Part shown: positions 51,327 through 64,000 of the stretch, in pieces
Position numbering within the stretch: the stretch's first letter is position 1
How the letters are laid out: the number at the start of each line of letters is the position of its first letter
DNA from: Massilia phosphatilytica
GTDB taxonomy: Bacteria > Pseudomonadota > Gammaproteobacteria > Burkholderiales > Burkholderiaceae_D
DNA: 64,000 nucleotides
Direction of reading: 5' to 3'
Assembly (NCBI RefSeq): GCF_002968015.1
Contig: NZ_PUIP01000024.1
Location: 23,125-87,124, forward strand
Program-made: the position numbers and the translations under genes
Notes under the pieces: model-generated
Seen by the model: only the letters and a program-made list of their open reading frames with translations
What the model was told of the DNA's origin: nothing
The model's database searches: none

Positions 51327-54300
51327 TTACTCGCCGTCGCTGTGATGCTCCGCCTGAGCAGCCTGCTGCTGGTCTTCCATCGCCTGCAGCTCGGCAGCCA
51401 TGTTGGCCTTCTCCTGCTGCAGCAGCGCTGCGCGCTCCTCGGCTTCCCACGCTTCTTTTTCCTTGCGGGCGCGGTGGAATGCCAGACCGGTACCGCCCGG
51501 GATCAGGCGGCCGACGATGACGTTTTCCTTCAGGCCGCGCAGACCGTCGCGCTTGCCCATGATCGCCGCTTCGGTCAGCACGCGGGTGGTTTCCTGGAAC
51601 GATGCGGCCGAGATGAACGAGTCGGTCGACAGCGATGCCTTGGTAATACCCAGCAGCACGTTCTCGTACGTCGCCGGCAGCTTGCCAGCGGCGTTGACGC
51701 GGTCGTTCTCTTCCAGCAGTTCCGAACGCTCCACCTGCTCGCCGACGATGTAGTCGGTGTCGCCGGCTTCGACGATCTGCACGCGGCGCAGCATCTGGCG
51801 AACGATCACCTCGATGTGCTTGTCGTTGATCTTCACGCCCTGCAGACGGTACACATCCTGCACTTCGTCGACGATGTAGCGGGCCAGCGCTTCGATACCC
51901 AGCAGGCGCAGGATGTCTTGCGGATCGGCCGGGCCGTCCACGATCATCTCGCCCTTGTTCACCACCTGGCCGTCGTGCACCAGCACTTGCTTGTCCTTGG
52001 TGATCAGGAACTCGTGCTTGTTGCCGTCCATGTCGGTGATTTCCAGGCGCTGCTTGCCCTTGGTCTCTTTACCGAATGCGACCGTACCGGTGACTTCCGC
52101 CAGCATGCCGGCATCTTTCGGCGAACGGGCTTCGAACAGCTCGGCAACGCGCGGCAGACCACCGGTAATGTCACGGGTCTTCTGCGATTCGGTCGGGATA
52201 CGTGCAAGCACTTCACCCACCGATGCCTGCTGGCCATCCTTCACCATGATCAGCGCGCCGACCTGGAAGCCGATCGTCACGGCGTGTTCCGTGCCGGCGA
52301 TCTTGACTTCCTGGCCTTGTTCGTTCAGCAGCTTGACCTGCGGACGCAGGACCTTGCTGGCCGAACCGCGGCGTTTCGGATCGATCGCCACCAGGGTCGA
52401 CAGGCCGGTCACGTCGTCGACCTGGCGAGCGACGGTGACGCCCTCTTCCACGTTCTCGAACTTGATCGTGCCGCCGTATTCCGTGATGATCGGACGGGTC
52501 AGCGGGTCCCACGTTGCCAGCGGCACGCCGGCTTTCACCACCATGCCGTCCTGGACAACCAGAGTCGCGCCGTACGGCACCTTGTGACGCTCGCGCTCGC
52601 GGCCGTGGTCGTCCGTGATCAGCACTTCGCCCGAACGCGAAATGACGATCTGGGCGCCCTTGCCGTTGGTCACGTAACGCATGGTCGCCGTGAAGCGGAC
52701 CGTACCATTCGACTTGGCTTCCACCGACGATGCCACTGCCGCACGCGATGCCGCACCACCGATGTGGAAGGTACGCATGGTCAGCTGGGTACCCGGCTCA
52801 CCGATCGACTGTGCTGCAACCACGCCGACAGCTTCGCCGGAGTTCACCAGCATGCCGCGGCCCAGGTCACGGCCGTAGCACTTCGCGCACAGGCCATAAC
52901 GGGTGTCGCAGTTCAGCGGCGTGCGGACCTTGACTTCGTCGATGCCCAGACGCTCGATCTCTTCGACCATGTCTTCGTCCAGCAGCGTGCCGGCTTCGTA
53001 CAGGGTCGCCTGCGTTTCCGGATTGACGACGTCGGTACCGGTCACGCGGCCCAGGATACGGTCGCGCAGGGCTTCGATCACTTCACCGCCTTCGACCATC
53101 GCCTTCATCAGCGTGCCGTTCGAGGTGCCGCAATCGTCTTCGGTCACGACCAGGTCCTGCGTCACGTCGACCAGACGACGGGTCAGGTAACCCGAGTTTG
53201 CCGTCTTCAGCGCGGTGTCGGCCAGACCTTTACGGGCGCCGTGCGTCGAGATGAAGTACTGCAGGACGTTCAGGCCTTCGCGGAAGTTCGCGGTAATCGG
53301 CGTTTCGATAATCGAGCCGTCCGGCTTCGCCATCAGGCCGCGCATACCGGCCAGCTGGCGGATCTGGGCGGCGGAACCACGGGCGCCCGAGTCGGCCATC
53401 ATGTAGATGGCGTTGAACGACTCTTGCGTGCCTTGCGTGCCGTCGCGCTTCGTGACCGGCTCCACTTTCAGCTGGTCCATCATCGCCTTGCCGACTTCGT
53501 CCGAGGTCTTGCCCCAGATGTCGACGACCTTGTTGTAACGCTCGCCGGCGGTGACCAGACCCGAGGCGTACTGCTGCTCGATCTGCTTCACTTCCGTTTC
53601 GGCGGTCGAGATCATGGTCTTCTTGACGTCCGGGATCAGCATGTCGTCCACGGCGATCGAGATACCGGCGCGCGTTGCGAGACGGAAGCCCGACTGCATC
53701 AGCTTGTCGGCGAACACGACGGTCGCACGCAGGCCGCACTTGCGGAACGACGTGTTGATCAGCTTCGAGATCTCTTTCTTCTTCAGCGCGCGGTTCAGCA
53801 CCGAGAACGGCAGGCCTTTCGGCAGGATCTCGGACAGGATCGCACGGCCGACCGTGGTCTCGTAGCGGGTCAGGGTCTGGTCGAAGCCGCCTTCGGCGTT
53901 GCGCGGGAATTCCACGATACGCACGGTGATGCGGGTCGCCAGTTCGACTTCCTTGTTGTCGTACGCGCGGATGACTTCCGACACGTCCGGGAACAGCATG
54001 CCTTCGCCCTTGGCGTTGATCGCCTCGCGGGTCGCGTAGTACAGACCCAGCACGATATCCTGGGACGGCACGATCGACGGTTCGCCGTTCGACGGGAACA
54101 GGATGTTGTTCGACGCCAGCATCAGCGTACGCGCTTCCATCTGTGCTTCGATCGACAACGGGACGTGGACTGCCATCTGGTCACCGTCGAAGTCGGCGTT
54201 GAACGCCGCGCAGACCAGCGGGTGCAGCTGGATTGCCTTGCCTTCGATCAGGACCGGCTCGAACGCCTGGATACCGAGACGGTGCAGCGTCGGCGCACGG

Positions 54301-55571
54301 TTCAGCATCACCGGGTGTTCCTTGATGACTTCTTCCAGGATGTCCCAGACGACCGGTTCCTGCTGCTCGACGAGCTTCTTCGCAGCCTTGATGGTGGTCG
54401 CGAGACCCATCAGTTCCAGCTTGTTGAAGATGAACGGTTTGAACAGTTCCAGGGCCATCAGCTTCGGCAGGCCGCACTGGTGCAGTTTCAGCTGCGGACC
54501 CACCACGATGACCGAACGGCCCGAGTAGTCGACGCGCTTGCCCAGCAAGTTCTGACGGAAGCGGCCGCCCTTACCCTTGATCATTTCAGCCAGCGACTTC
54601 AGCGGACGCTTGTTGGCACCGGTCATCGCCTTGCCGCGACGGCCGTTGTCCAGCAGCGAGTCCACTGCTTCCTGCAGCATGCGCTTCTCGTTACGCGTAA
54701 TGATTTCCGGCGCGCGCAGTTCCATCAGGCGCTTCAGACGGTTATTACGGTTGATGACGCGGCGATACAGGTCGTTCAGGTCGGACGTGGCGAAACGGCC
54801 GCCATCCAGCGGGACGAGCGGACGCAGCTCCGGCGGCAGGACCGGGAGCACTTCCATGATCATCCATTCCGGCTTGATGCCCGAACGCTGGAACGCCTCG
54901 AGCACTTTCAGGCGCTTGGCGTATTTCTTGATCTTGGCTTCCGACTTCGACTCTTTGAGTTCGACGCGCAGGGCTTCGGCTTCGCGGTCGATGTCGATCG
55001 AGCGCAGCAGTTCACGGATGCCTTCGGCGCCCATGAATGCGGTGAAGTCGTCGCCGTACTCTTCGTACTTGGCGGCGTAGTCGTCTTCCGACATGATCTG
55101 GCACTTCTTCAGCGGGGTCATGCCCGGATCGGTCACGACGTATGCTTCGAAGTACAGGACGCGTTCGATATCGCGCAGCGTCATGTCCAGGACCATGCCC
55201 AGACGCGACGGCAGCGACTTCAGGAACCAGATGTGCGCGACCGGCGAGGCCAGCTCGATGTGGCCCATGCGCTCACGACGGACTTTCGCCAGGGTGACTT
55301 CGACGCCGCACTTCTCGCAGATGACGCCGCGGTGCTTCAGGCGCTTGTACTTGCCGCACAGGCATTCGTAGTCCTTGATCGGACCAAAGATTTTTGCGCA
55401 AAACAGGCCATCACGTTCCGGCTTGAACGTACGGTAGTTGATGGTTTCCGGCTTCTTGACTTCGCCGAACGACCACGAACGGATTTTCTCGGGCGACGCC
55501 AGGCCAATCTTGATGGCGTCGAAGCTCTCGTTTTGCTGAACTTGCTTGAATAGATCGAGCAGTGCTTTCAT
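51327..55571 (-). CDS. rpoC: RNA polymerase beta' subunit
   Basis: 1414 aa, full length. ATG 55571 has GGAG 7 bases upstream. The N-terminal zinc ribbon has CLCGKYKRLKHRGVICEKCG near 70-88. The catalytic Mg site NADFDGDQMAVH, the RFRQNLLGKRVDYSGRSVIV block and the trigger-loop region GEPGTQLTMRTFHIGGAAS are all present, as is the second zinc site CDTRYGLCAKCYGRD. The C-terminus is Gln/Ala/Glu-rich. It is co-transcribed with rpoB, 98 bases upstream; a hairpin-forming inverted repeat (about 55617-55650) lies in that gap. Confidence 0.99.
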   Translation of the reverse strand: MKALLDLFKQVQQNESFDAIKIGLASPEKIRSWSFGEVKKPETINYRTFKPERDGLFCAKIFGPIKDYECLCGKYKRLKHRGVICEKCGVEVTLAKVRRERMGHIELASPVAHIWFLKSLPSRLGMVLDMTLRDIERVLYFEAYVVTDPGMTPLKKCQIMSEDDYAAKYEEYGDDFTAFMGAEGIRELLRSIDIDREAEALRVELKESKSEAKIKKYAKRLKVLEAFQRSGIKPEWMIMEVLPVLPPELRPLVPLDGGRFATSDLNDLYRRVINRNNRLKRLMELRAPEIITRNEKRMLQEAVDSLLDNGRRGKAMTGANKRPLKSLAEMIKGKGGRFRQNLLGKRVDYSGRSVIVVGPQLKLHQCGLPKLMALELFKPFIFNKLELMGLATTIKAAKKLVEQQEPVVWDILEEVIKEHPVMLNRAPTLHRLGIQAFEPVLIEGKAIQLHPLVCAAFNADFDGDQMAVHVPLSIEAQMEARTLMLASNNILFPSNGEPSIVPSQDIVLGLYYATREAINAKGEGMLFPDVSEVIRAYDNKEVELATRITVRIVEFPRNAEGGFDQTLTRYETTVGRAILSEILPKGLPFSVLNRALKKKEISKLINTSFRKCGLRATVVFADKLMQSGFRLATRAGISIAVDDMLIPDVKKTMISTAETEVKQIEQQYASGLVTAGERYNKVVDIWGKTSDEVGKAMMDQLKVEPVTKRDGTQGTQESFNAIYMMADSGARGSAAQIRQLAGMRGLMAKPDGSIIETPITANFREGLNVLQYFISTHGARKGLADTALKTANSGYLTRRLVDVTQDLVVTEDDCGTSNGTLMKAMVEGGEVIEALRDRILGRVTGTDVVNPETQATLYEAGTLLDEDMVEEIERLGIDEVKVRTPLNCDTRYGLCAKCYGRDLGRGMLVNSGEAVGVVAAQSIGEPGTQLTMRTFHIGGAASRAAVASSVEAKSNGTVRFTATMRYVTNGKGAQIVISRSGEVLITDDHGRERERHKVPYGATLVVQDGMVVKAGVPLATWDPLTRPIITEYGGTIKFENVEEGVTVARQVDDVTGLSTLVAIDPKRRGSASKVLRPQVKLLNEQGQEVKIAGTEHAVTIGFQVGALIMVKDGQQASVGEVLARIPTESQKTRDITGGLPRVAELFEARSPKDAGMLAEVTGTVAFGKETKGKQRLEITDMDGNKHEFLITKDKQVLVHDGQVVNKGEMIVDGPADPQDILRLLGIEALARYIVDEVQDVYRLQGVKINDKHIEVIVRQMLRRVQIVEAGDTDYIVGEQVERSELLEENDRVNAAGKLPATYENVLLGITKASLSTDSFISAASFQETTRVLTEAAIMGKRDGLRGLKENVIVGRLIPGGTGLAFHRARKEKEAWEAEERAALLQQEKANMAAELQAMEDQQQAAQAEHHSDGE

Positions 55572-55669
55572 TTATCACTCCGGGTGATTGAATTCTTTAC
55601 ATCCTGCTTGCGTACCGCATCGACCCGCTATGCGGTGCGATGCGGCTTGGCAAGCAACATACTGGTGTG

Positions 55670-59779
<4,110 letters not shown>

Positions 59780-60059
59780 GGACACTCCGTGAGTGACAGA
59801 AAGGATGAGAATTCAGGAATTGCCAGTGGTTAAGCCACCACATGCAAGGCCTCAAATCTCGCCGCATTCGGCCGGGTGATTGGGAACCGGTGCTGCTGTG
59901 TTACGATAATGCTGTGCTGCGGTGCTTCCAAAACAGGGACCTGCATCGTTTGTCGTAGGGACGACAAAAGAGCCAAAGCCGCATACCCCACTTTCCAGCG
60001 GGGATCTGCGCGCTTTGACTCCGGCGCGGGGCGCTGATTCAGCGCCCTTTGCATATGTA
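59780..60059 (-). promoter_or_regulatory. rplL-rpoB intergenic region with attenuator-like hairpin
   Basis: 280 bases without a gene. A 9-bp perfect inverted repeat (GGGCGCTGA/TCAGCGCCC, 60029-60047) lies just after rplL, with no T-run; it may act as a partial attenuator or RNase site, as known for the same gap in E. coli. The rest shows no further clear signal. Confidence 0.5.
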
Positions 60060-60434
60060 TTACTTGAGCTCGGCCTTGGCGCCAGCTTCTTCCAGCTTCT
60101 TCTTGGCGGCTTCAGCGTCAGCTTTCGGCAGGGCTTCCTTGACGGTCTTCGGTGCGCCATCAACGACGTCCTTGGCTTCTTTCAGGCCCAGGCCGGTGAT
60201 TTCGCGGACGGCCTTGATGACGCCGACCTTGTTCGCGCCGACTTCGGTCAGCACGACGTTGAATTCGGTCTGCTCTTCAGCAGCCGGTGCAGCAGCGCCG
60301 CCGCCAGCTGCCGGGGCTGCCATTGCAGCTGCCGACACGCCGAATTTTTCTTCGAATGCCTTGACCAGGTCGTTCAGTTCCATGACCGACATTGCGCCAA
60401 CTGCGTCCAGGAACTCTTCTTTGCTAATTGCCAT
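60060..60434 (-). CDS. rplL: ribosomal protein L7/L12
   Basis: 124 aa from MAISKEEFL. The N-terminal dimer domain (1-33), Ala/Gly-rich hinge (about 37-55) and C-terminal factor-binding domain (EFNVVLTEVGANKVGVIKAV, GLGLKEAKDVVDGAPKTVKE) are complete. It follows rplJ by about 50 bases and forms the ribosome stalk with L10. Confidence 0.99.
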   Translation of the reverse strand: MAISKEEFLDAVGAMSVMELNDLVKAFEEKFGVSAAAMAAPAAGGGAAAPAAEEQTEFNVVLTEVGANKVGVIKAVREITGLGLKEAKDVVDGAPKTVKEALPKADAEAAKKKLEEAGAKAELK

Positions 60435-60485
60435 TTGAAACTCCAAATTATGATGTGTGATTAGTACTTGACCAAAAAGGCTTGC

Positions 60486-61010
60486 TTATTCTGCTGCTGC
60501 GGCTTCTGCCGGAGCTGCGGAACCTTCGCCTTTTTGTGCTGCGATTGCAGCCAGAACTCGTGCAAAGCCGGACACCGGAGCCTGCATGACGCCCAGCAGC
60601 TGGGCGATGAGGACTTCACGGCTCGGGATGCTTGCCAGCGCGTTGACGCCTGCGACATCCAGATTCTTGCCAGCGTAGTTACCGCCCTTGACCACCAGTT
60701 TGTCGTTGGTCTTCGAGAAGTCGCTGAGCACCTTGGCGGCTGCCACGGCGTCGTCCGAGATCGAGTAGATCAGCGGACCAACCATGGTGTCGGCCAGCGG
60801 CGCGAACTGGGTGCCTTCGACAGCGCGACGAGCCAGCGTGTTCTTCAGAACACGCAGGTACACGCCCTGCGAACGAGCATTTGCACGGAGTTTCGTCAGA
60901 GCACTAACCTGGATGCCACGGTACTCGGCGACGACGATGGTTTGCGCGGTAGCTACTTTTGCGCTAACTTCTTCGACGACGACCTTTTTGTCATTCAGAT
61001 TAAGACCCAC
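60486..61010 (-). CDS. rplJ: ribosomal protein L10
   Basis: 174 aa. A GGAG 7 bases before GTG 61010 fixes the start (GLNLNDKKVVVEEVSAKV); a TTG two codons earlier is too close to the GGAG. VVAEYRGIQVSALTKLRANA and YLRVLKNTLARRAVEG are characteristic. L10 binds rRNA, carries L7/L12 dimers and represses this operon through the leader at 61011-61256. Confidence 0.98.
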   Translation of the reverse strand: MGLNLNDKKVVVEEVSAKVATAQTIVVAEYRGIQVSALTKLRANARSQGVYLRVLKNTLARRAVEGTQFAPLADTMVGPLIYSISDDAVAAAKVLSDFSKTNDKLVVKGGNYAGKNLDVAGVNALASIPSREVLIAQLLGVMQAPVSGFARVLAAIAAQKGEGSAAPAEAAAAE

Positions 61011-61256
61011 GGTCAATCTCCTTAAATGATGTGAGGGACGTCCCCCGCATCGGTTCGAACACGGCGTCCGAAGTTAAGAAGTACGACATAGCATCGACTA
61101 CAAAACTTGTTCGGGTTCGCCATCTGCGTTGGGTTGTCTTTTAACCTCTTGCCTGCCTGCTGCATTCGGCCCAACGGTCTTTGATTGCCTGGCGGGGTTC
61201 AGTCCGCCAGCCCAAAGATCTGCCCTGCGATGTTCCGCAGGGACTTAATACTTTAC
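61011..61256 (-). ncRNA. L10 leader (rplJL autoregulatory RNA)
   Basis: 246 bases between rplA and rplJ. Two clean stems are seen: CTGGCGG/CCGCCAG (61189-61195 and 61204-61210) and CCCTGCG/CGCAGGG (61223-61229 and 61236-61242), as read on plus. Position and size fit the L10 leader that binds the L10-L12 complex. A promoter for rplJL is expected here as well. Fold and covariance were not computed. Confidence 0.6.
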
Positions 61257-61952
61257 TTAAGCAGCCAGGGTAGCGTGATCGACACGCACGCCAGCGCCCA
61301 TGGTCGACGAGATCGCGACCTTGCGCAGGTAGATACCCTTCGACGAAGCCGGCTTGGCCTTGTTCAGGGCGTCGATCAGCGCAACCAGGTTGGTCTTCAG
61401 CTGTTCGTCGCTGAACGACTTGCGGCCGATCGTGGCGTGGATGATACCTGCCTTGTCGGTACGGTACTGGACCTGACCTGCCTTGGCGTTCTTGACGGCG
61501 CCAGCGACGTCCGGGGTCACGGTGCCGACTTTCGGGTTCGGCATCAGGCCGCGCGGGCCCAGGATCTGACCCAGGGTACCGACGATACGCATGGTGTCCG
61601 GCGAAGCGATCACGACGTCGAACGGCATGTCGCCGGCCTTGACGCGTTCTGCCAGGTCTTCCATACCGACGATGTCGGCGCCGGCGGCTTTAGCCTGCTC
61701 GGCCTTGTCGCCCTGTGCGAAGACAGCGACGCGGACGGTCTTGCCGGTACCAGCCGGCAGGACGACGGAACCACGGACGACCTGGTCCGATTTCTTCGGA
61801 TCCACGCCCAGTTGCACGGCGACGTCGATCGACTCGTTGAACTTGGCGGTTGCGAATTCTTTGACGATTGCGACGGCGTTGTCGAAAGCGTAGGCCTTGT
61901 TACGGTCGACCTTGGCTTTGATTTCTTTGACGCGCTTGGACAGCTTGGCCAT
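61257..61952 (-). CDS. rplA: ribosomal protein L1
   Basis: 231 aa. MAKLSKRVKEIKAKVDRNKA at the start, KSDQVVRGSVVLPAGTGKTV and LGQILGPRGLMPNPKVGTVT are L1 signatures. It starts one base after rplK's stop codon, so the two are translated together; L1 usually represses rplKA. Confidence 0.99.
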   Translation of the reverse strand: MAKLSKRVKEIKAKVDRNKAYAFDNAVAIVKEFATAKFNESIDVAVQLGVDPKKSDQVVRGSVVLPAGTGKTVRVAVFAQGDKAEQAKAAGADIVGMEDLAERVKAGDMPFDVVIASPDTMRIVGTLGQILGPRGLMPNPKVGTVTPDVAGAVKNAKAGQVQYRTDKAGIIHATIGRKSFSDEQLKTNLVALIDALNKAKPASSKGIYLRKVAISSTMGAGVRVDHATLAA

Positions 61953-61953
61953 A

Positions 61954-62385
61954 TTAGATACCCTCCACCGTGATGCCCATCGAACGTGCCGAGCCGGCCA
62001 CGACGCGCACAGCAGCGTCCAGGTCAGCGGCGGTCAGGTCCGGCTGCTTGATTTTTGCGATTTCTTCAGCCTGGGCACGGGTCAGCGTGCCGACCTTGTC
62101 GGTATGCGGCTTCGGCGAACCTTTGGTGACGCCCGAGAATTTCTTGATCAGGTACGTTGCCGGCGGGGTCTTCATCTCGAAGGTGAAGGACTTGTCCGCG
62201 AAGGCGGTGATCACGACCGGAATCGGCATGCCCGGTTCCATGCCTTGAGTCTTGGCATTGAAGGCCTTGCAGAATTCCATGATGTTCAGACCGCGCTGGC
62301 CGAGGGCCGGGCCGATCGGGGGGGACGGGTTTGCTTTACCAGCCGGCACTTGCAGCTTGATAAAACCGACGATTTTCTTTGCCAT
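61954..62385 (-). CDS. rplK: ribosomal protein L11
   Basis: 143 aa. KKIVGFIKLQVPAGKANPSP, GPALGQRGLNIMEFCKAFNA and the C-terminal rRNA-binding AGSARSMGITVEG are typical. AGGAG lies 6 bases before the ATG. It binds the GTPase centre of 23S rRNA. Confidence 0.99.
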   Translation of the reverse strand: MAKKIVGFIKLQVPAGKANPSPPIGPALGQRGLNIMEFCKAFNAKTQGMEPGMPIPVVITAFADKSFTFEMKTPPATYLIKKFSGVTKGSPKPHTDKVGTLTRAQAEEIAKIKQPDLTAADLDAAVRVVAGSARSMGITVEGI

Positions 62386-62608
62386 GATTGGCTCCTATGT
62401 CGATTGAGTGGTAGCGCTCCACCTGGCGCCCCGATCAAGCTACTGCGCGTTGCATTTTCGATCTGCGATGCTCGCTGTACATTCGTACAGCTGCGCTTCT
62501 CAACCGAAACTGCCGCCGCTCGCTACGCTTTCTCGGAGTGCCTTCTAATTAGGCGGAGCTCCTCTTACCGGATTCCGCCTTGCTGCTGCGACGCTCCGAT
62601 TCGGCGTT
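62386..62608 (-). promoter_or_regulatory. nusG-rplK intergenic region with hairpin
   Basis: 223 bases without a gene. A clean hairpin GCTGTAC-ATTC-GTACAGC lies at 62474-62491. A rplKA promoter and L1 control site are expected here by analogy with E. coli; I cannot place the promoter with confidence. Confidence 0.45.
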
Positions 62609-63223
62609 TTAGACTTTCTCTACCTGCCCGAACTCCAGTTCCACCGGAGTCGCGCGGCCGAAGATGGTGACAGACACACGCACCTTCGATTTTTCGTAGT
62701 TGACTTCCTCGACAGAGCCGTTGAAGTCGGTGAACGGGCCTTCCTTGATACGCACCTGCTCGCCCACTTCGTACAGCACTTTGGGCCGCGGCTTCTCGAC
62801 ACCTTCCTGGACCTGCTGCATGATCTTGTCGATCTCGCGCGTCGGGATCGGGGTCGGCTTGTTGCTCTTGCCGCCAATGAAGCCGGTGACTTTCGGCGTG
62901 TTCTTCACGAGGTGCCAGGTCTCGTCGGTCATTTCCATCTCGACCAGCACATAACCCGGGAAGAAGCGACGCTCGGTCACCGATTTGCTGCCGTTCTTGA
63001 CTTCGACCACTTCTTCGGTCGGAACCAGGATGCGGCCGAACTGTTCCTGCATGCCGCCGCGCTCGATGCGATCGGTCAGGCCGCGCATCACGCTCTTTTC
63101 CATGCCGGAATAGACATGCACGACGTACCAACGCTTGTTGCTGACCGGAGTACTCAGCGGCGCACCAGCGTCTTGTGCCGGGGCGTCACCCGGCACGTTA
63201 TCTTGCTGAACGTTATCGCTCAT
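62609..63223 (-). CDS. nusG: transcription antitermination factor NusG
   Basis: 204 aa, with an acidic/Gln-rich N-terminal extension of about 28 residues (MSDNVQQDNVPGDAPAQDAG) before the NGN domain (KRWYVVHVYSGMEKSVMRGL). FFPGYVLVEMEM and the C-terminal KOW domain (VGEQVRIKEGPFTDFNGSVE) follow. Its ATG overlaps the secE stop (TAATG). The E. coli protein is 181 aa, so the extension is lineage-specific. Confidence 0.98.
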   Translation of the reverse strand: MSDNVQQDNVPGDAPAQDAGAPLSTPVSNKRWYVVHVYSGMEKSVMRGLTDRIERGGMQEQFGRILVPTEEVVEVKNGSKSVTERRFFPGYVLVEMEMTDETWHLVKNTPKVTGFIGGKSNKPTPIPTREIDKIMQQVQEGVEKPRPKVLYEVGEQVRIKEGPFTDFNGSVEEVNYEKSKVRVSVTIFGRATPVELEFGQVEKV

Positions 63224-63612
63224 TATTGTTTCCACCCCAGGATCACGTCGTACATCAAAAATTCCAGAATCTTATCCGTGCCCCACAGGAAAATTGCCAT
63301 CACCAGCACGAACCCGAACACCACGGCGGTGATCTGGGTCGCTTCCTTGCGGGTAGGCCATACAACCTTCTTCGTTTCACGTACGGATTCCTTCGCGAAG
63401 CTCAGGAAATCGCGGCCGGTCGCGGAAGTCCACAATAGCAGGACGGCAATAGCCAAACCAGCCACGAGTGCGCCTGCGCACATCAGGGCTGGTTTGTTCT
63501 GGCCTTTCAGAATGAAAAAGCCGACCACGCCTGCAATCGTAGCAACCACTGCCAGCGCGACCTTGAACTTGTCGTTCGAGGTGCCGACGGTTTGCACGGA
63601 TTGATTAGACAT
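63223..63612 (-). CDS. secE: protein translocase subunit SecE
   Basis: 129 aa with three membrane segments (about 17-36, 43-60 and 92-118) as in E. coli SecE. The conserved amphipathic stretch FAKESVRETKKVVWPTRKEA precedes the last segment. Part of the SecYEG channel. It overlaps nusG by one base and lies downstream of tRNA-Trp. Confidence 0.97.
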   Translation of the reverse strand: MSNQSVQTVGTSNDKFKVALAVVATIAGVVGFFILKGQNKPALMCAGALVAGLAIAVLLLWTSATGRDFLSFAKESVRETKKVVWPTRKEATQITAVVFGFVLVMAIFLWGTDKILEFLMYDVILGWKQ

Positions 63613-63649
63613 ACTTAATTTACTTTCGGGTGCCTGGCACCGAATTCGG

Positions 63650-63725
63650 TGGCAGGGGCGGAGGGCATCGAACCCCCAACCTTCGGTTTTGGAGACCGAC
63701 GCTCTGCCAATTGAGCTACGCCCCT
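63650..63725 (-). tRNA. tRNA-Trp (anticodon CCA)
   Basis: 76 bases including an encoded 3' CCA. The acceptor stem AGGGGCG/CGCCCCT, D-arm GCTCAATTGGCAGAGC, anticodon loop TCTCCAAAA and T-arm GGGGGTTCGATGCCCTC are visible on the minus strand. The place between tuf and secE is the standard one for this tRNA. Confidence 0.97.
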
Positions 63726-63791
63726 ACAAAAACTTCTAGTTGAATCGAGCATTATACGCTACTTGGGTATTTCGCGCAACACTCTATTGTT

Positions 63792-63815
63792 GGGCGGAAC
63801 AGAATCGTTCCGCCC
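63792..63815 (-). terminator. hairpin after tuf, possible terminator
   Basis: GGGCGGAAC/GTTCCGCCC, a perfect 9-bp stem with a 6-base loop, 21 bases after the tuf stop. On the minus strand it is not followed by a T-run, so termination may be partial, allowing read-through to tRNA-Trp and secE. Confidence 0.5.
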
Positions 63816-63835
63816 GGAGGTACTGCTAATACTGC

Positions 63836-64000
63836 TTAGGCGATGATCTTGGCAACGACGCCGGCGCCGACGGTACGGCCGCCTTCGCGGATTGCGAAGC
63901 GCAGACCTTCTTCCATCGCGATCGGAGCGATCAGCTTGACGGTGATCGACACGTTGTCGCCCGGCATGACCATCTCTTTGTCTGCCGGCAGTTCGATCGA
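63836..64000 (-). CDS. tuf: elongation factor Tu, C-terminal 54 residues (cut by window edge)
   Basis: The last 54 codons and the stop are present; the gene continues past the right edge. The end ELPADKEMVMPGDNVSITVK through FAIREGGRTVGAGVVAKIIA is domain III of EF-Tu, nearly invariant in bacteria. As the gene upstream of tRNA-Trp and secE it corresponds to tufB. Confidence 0.98.
   Translation of the reverse strand, partial: SIELPADKEMVMPGDNVSITVKLIAPIAMEEGLRFAIREGGRTVGAGVVAKIIA

Noticed and set aside
51342..55553. Long open frame on plus, opposite rpoC
   Set aside because: Antisense shadow; the minus strand encodes a complete RpoC.

Overview
The window is a GC-rich bacterial chromosome segment. 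It most likely comes from a betaproteobacterium of the Oxalobacteraceae (Massilia/Duganella/Telluria type); this rests on protein character and gene order, not on a database search. The strongest placement evidence is the right end: tuf (partial), tRNA-Trp, secE, nusG, rplK, rplA, rplJ, rplL, rpoB and rpoC in standard order, all on the minus strand. No rRNA, insertion sequence, prophage, CRISPR array or integrase was found. The window reads as stable chromosome rather than a mobile island.

Layout. 1-8673 (minus) is one tight operon: two TAT-signalled TldD-like metalloprotease homologues flank a PmbA/TldE-like protein, followed by DUF4159, a MoxR AAA+ ATPase, DUF58, a BatA-like membrane protein and a DUF4175-like membrane protein cut by the window edge. 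It diverges from a HtrA/Deg-like protease coupled to an unknown lipoprotein (9059-11520). 11522-15431 holds a serine beta-lactamase-fold hydrolase, a TMEM165/GDT1-type transporter and a CehA/McbA-like PHP phosphoesterase. 15529-23823 is a single giant gene for a cyclic beta-1,2-glucan synthase. 23927-26487 is a cysteine desulfurase-rhodanese fusion divergent from an Lrp/DecR-like regulator. 26554-34450 is rich in exported or peptide-degrading proteins: a Leu/Ile/Val-type binding protein, DUF885, an S41 protease, a cytochrome c-sugar dehydrogenase and an M14 carboxypeptidase.

34511-37661 is a response regulator/binding protein/histidine kinase operon. It diverges from a TonB-like protein (37923-38591), which is followed by two M28-family proteins (38668-42620), the first apparently lacking catalytic residues. 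42949-46694 is a hybrid sensor kinase with a downstream LuxR-like regulator. 46806-48002 is a TetR regulator divergent from a SnoaL-like protein, with two identical operator-like sites between them. Next come SodC, an isochorismatase-like hydrolase, a LysR regulator and a medium-chain dehydrogenase, up to the bidirectional terminator that separates them from rpoC.

The best candidate for a poorly described system is the TldD-PmbA-TldD/DUF4159/MoxR/DUF58/BatA/DUF4175 operon. It joins a peptide-maturation-type protease pair, predicted to be exported through TAT, to a MoxR-vWA chaperone module. Other notable points are loss of the GH94 catalytic motif in the glucan synthase, the three-part desulfurase fusion, and a 63-bp-spaced duplicated TetR operator.
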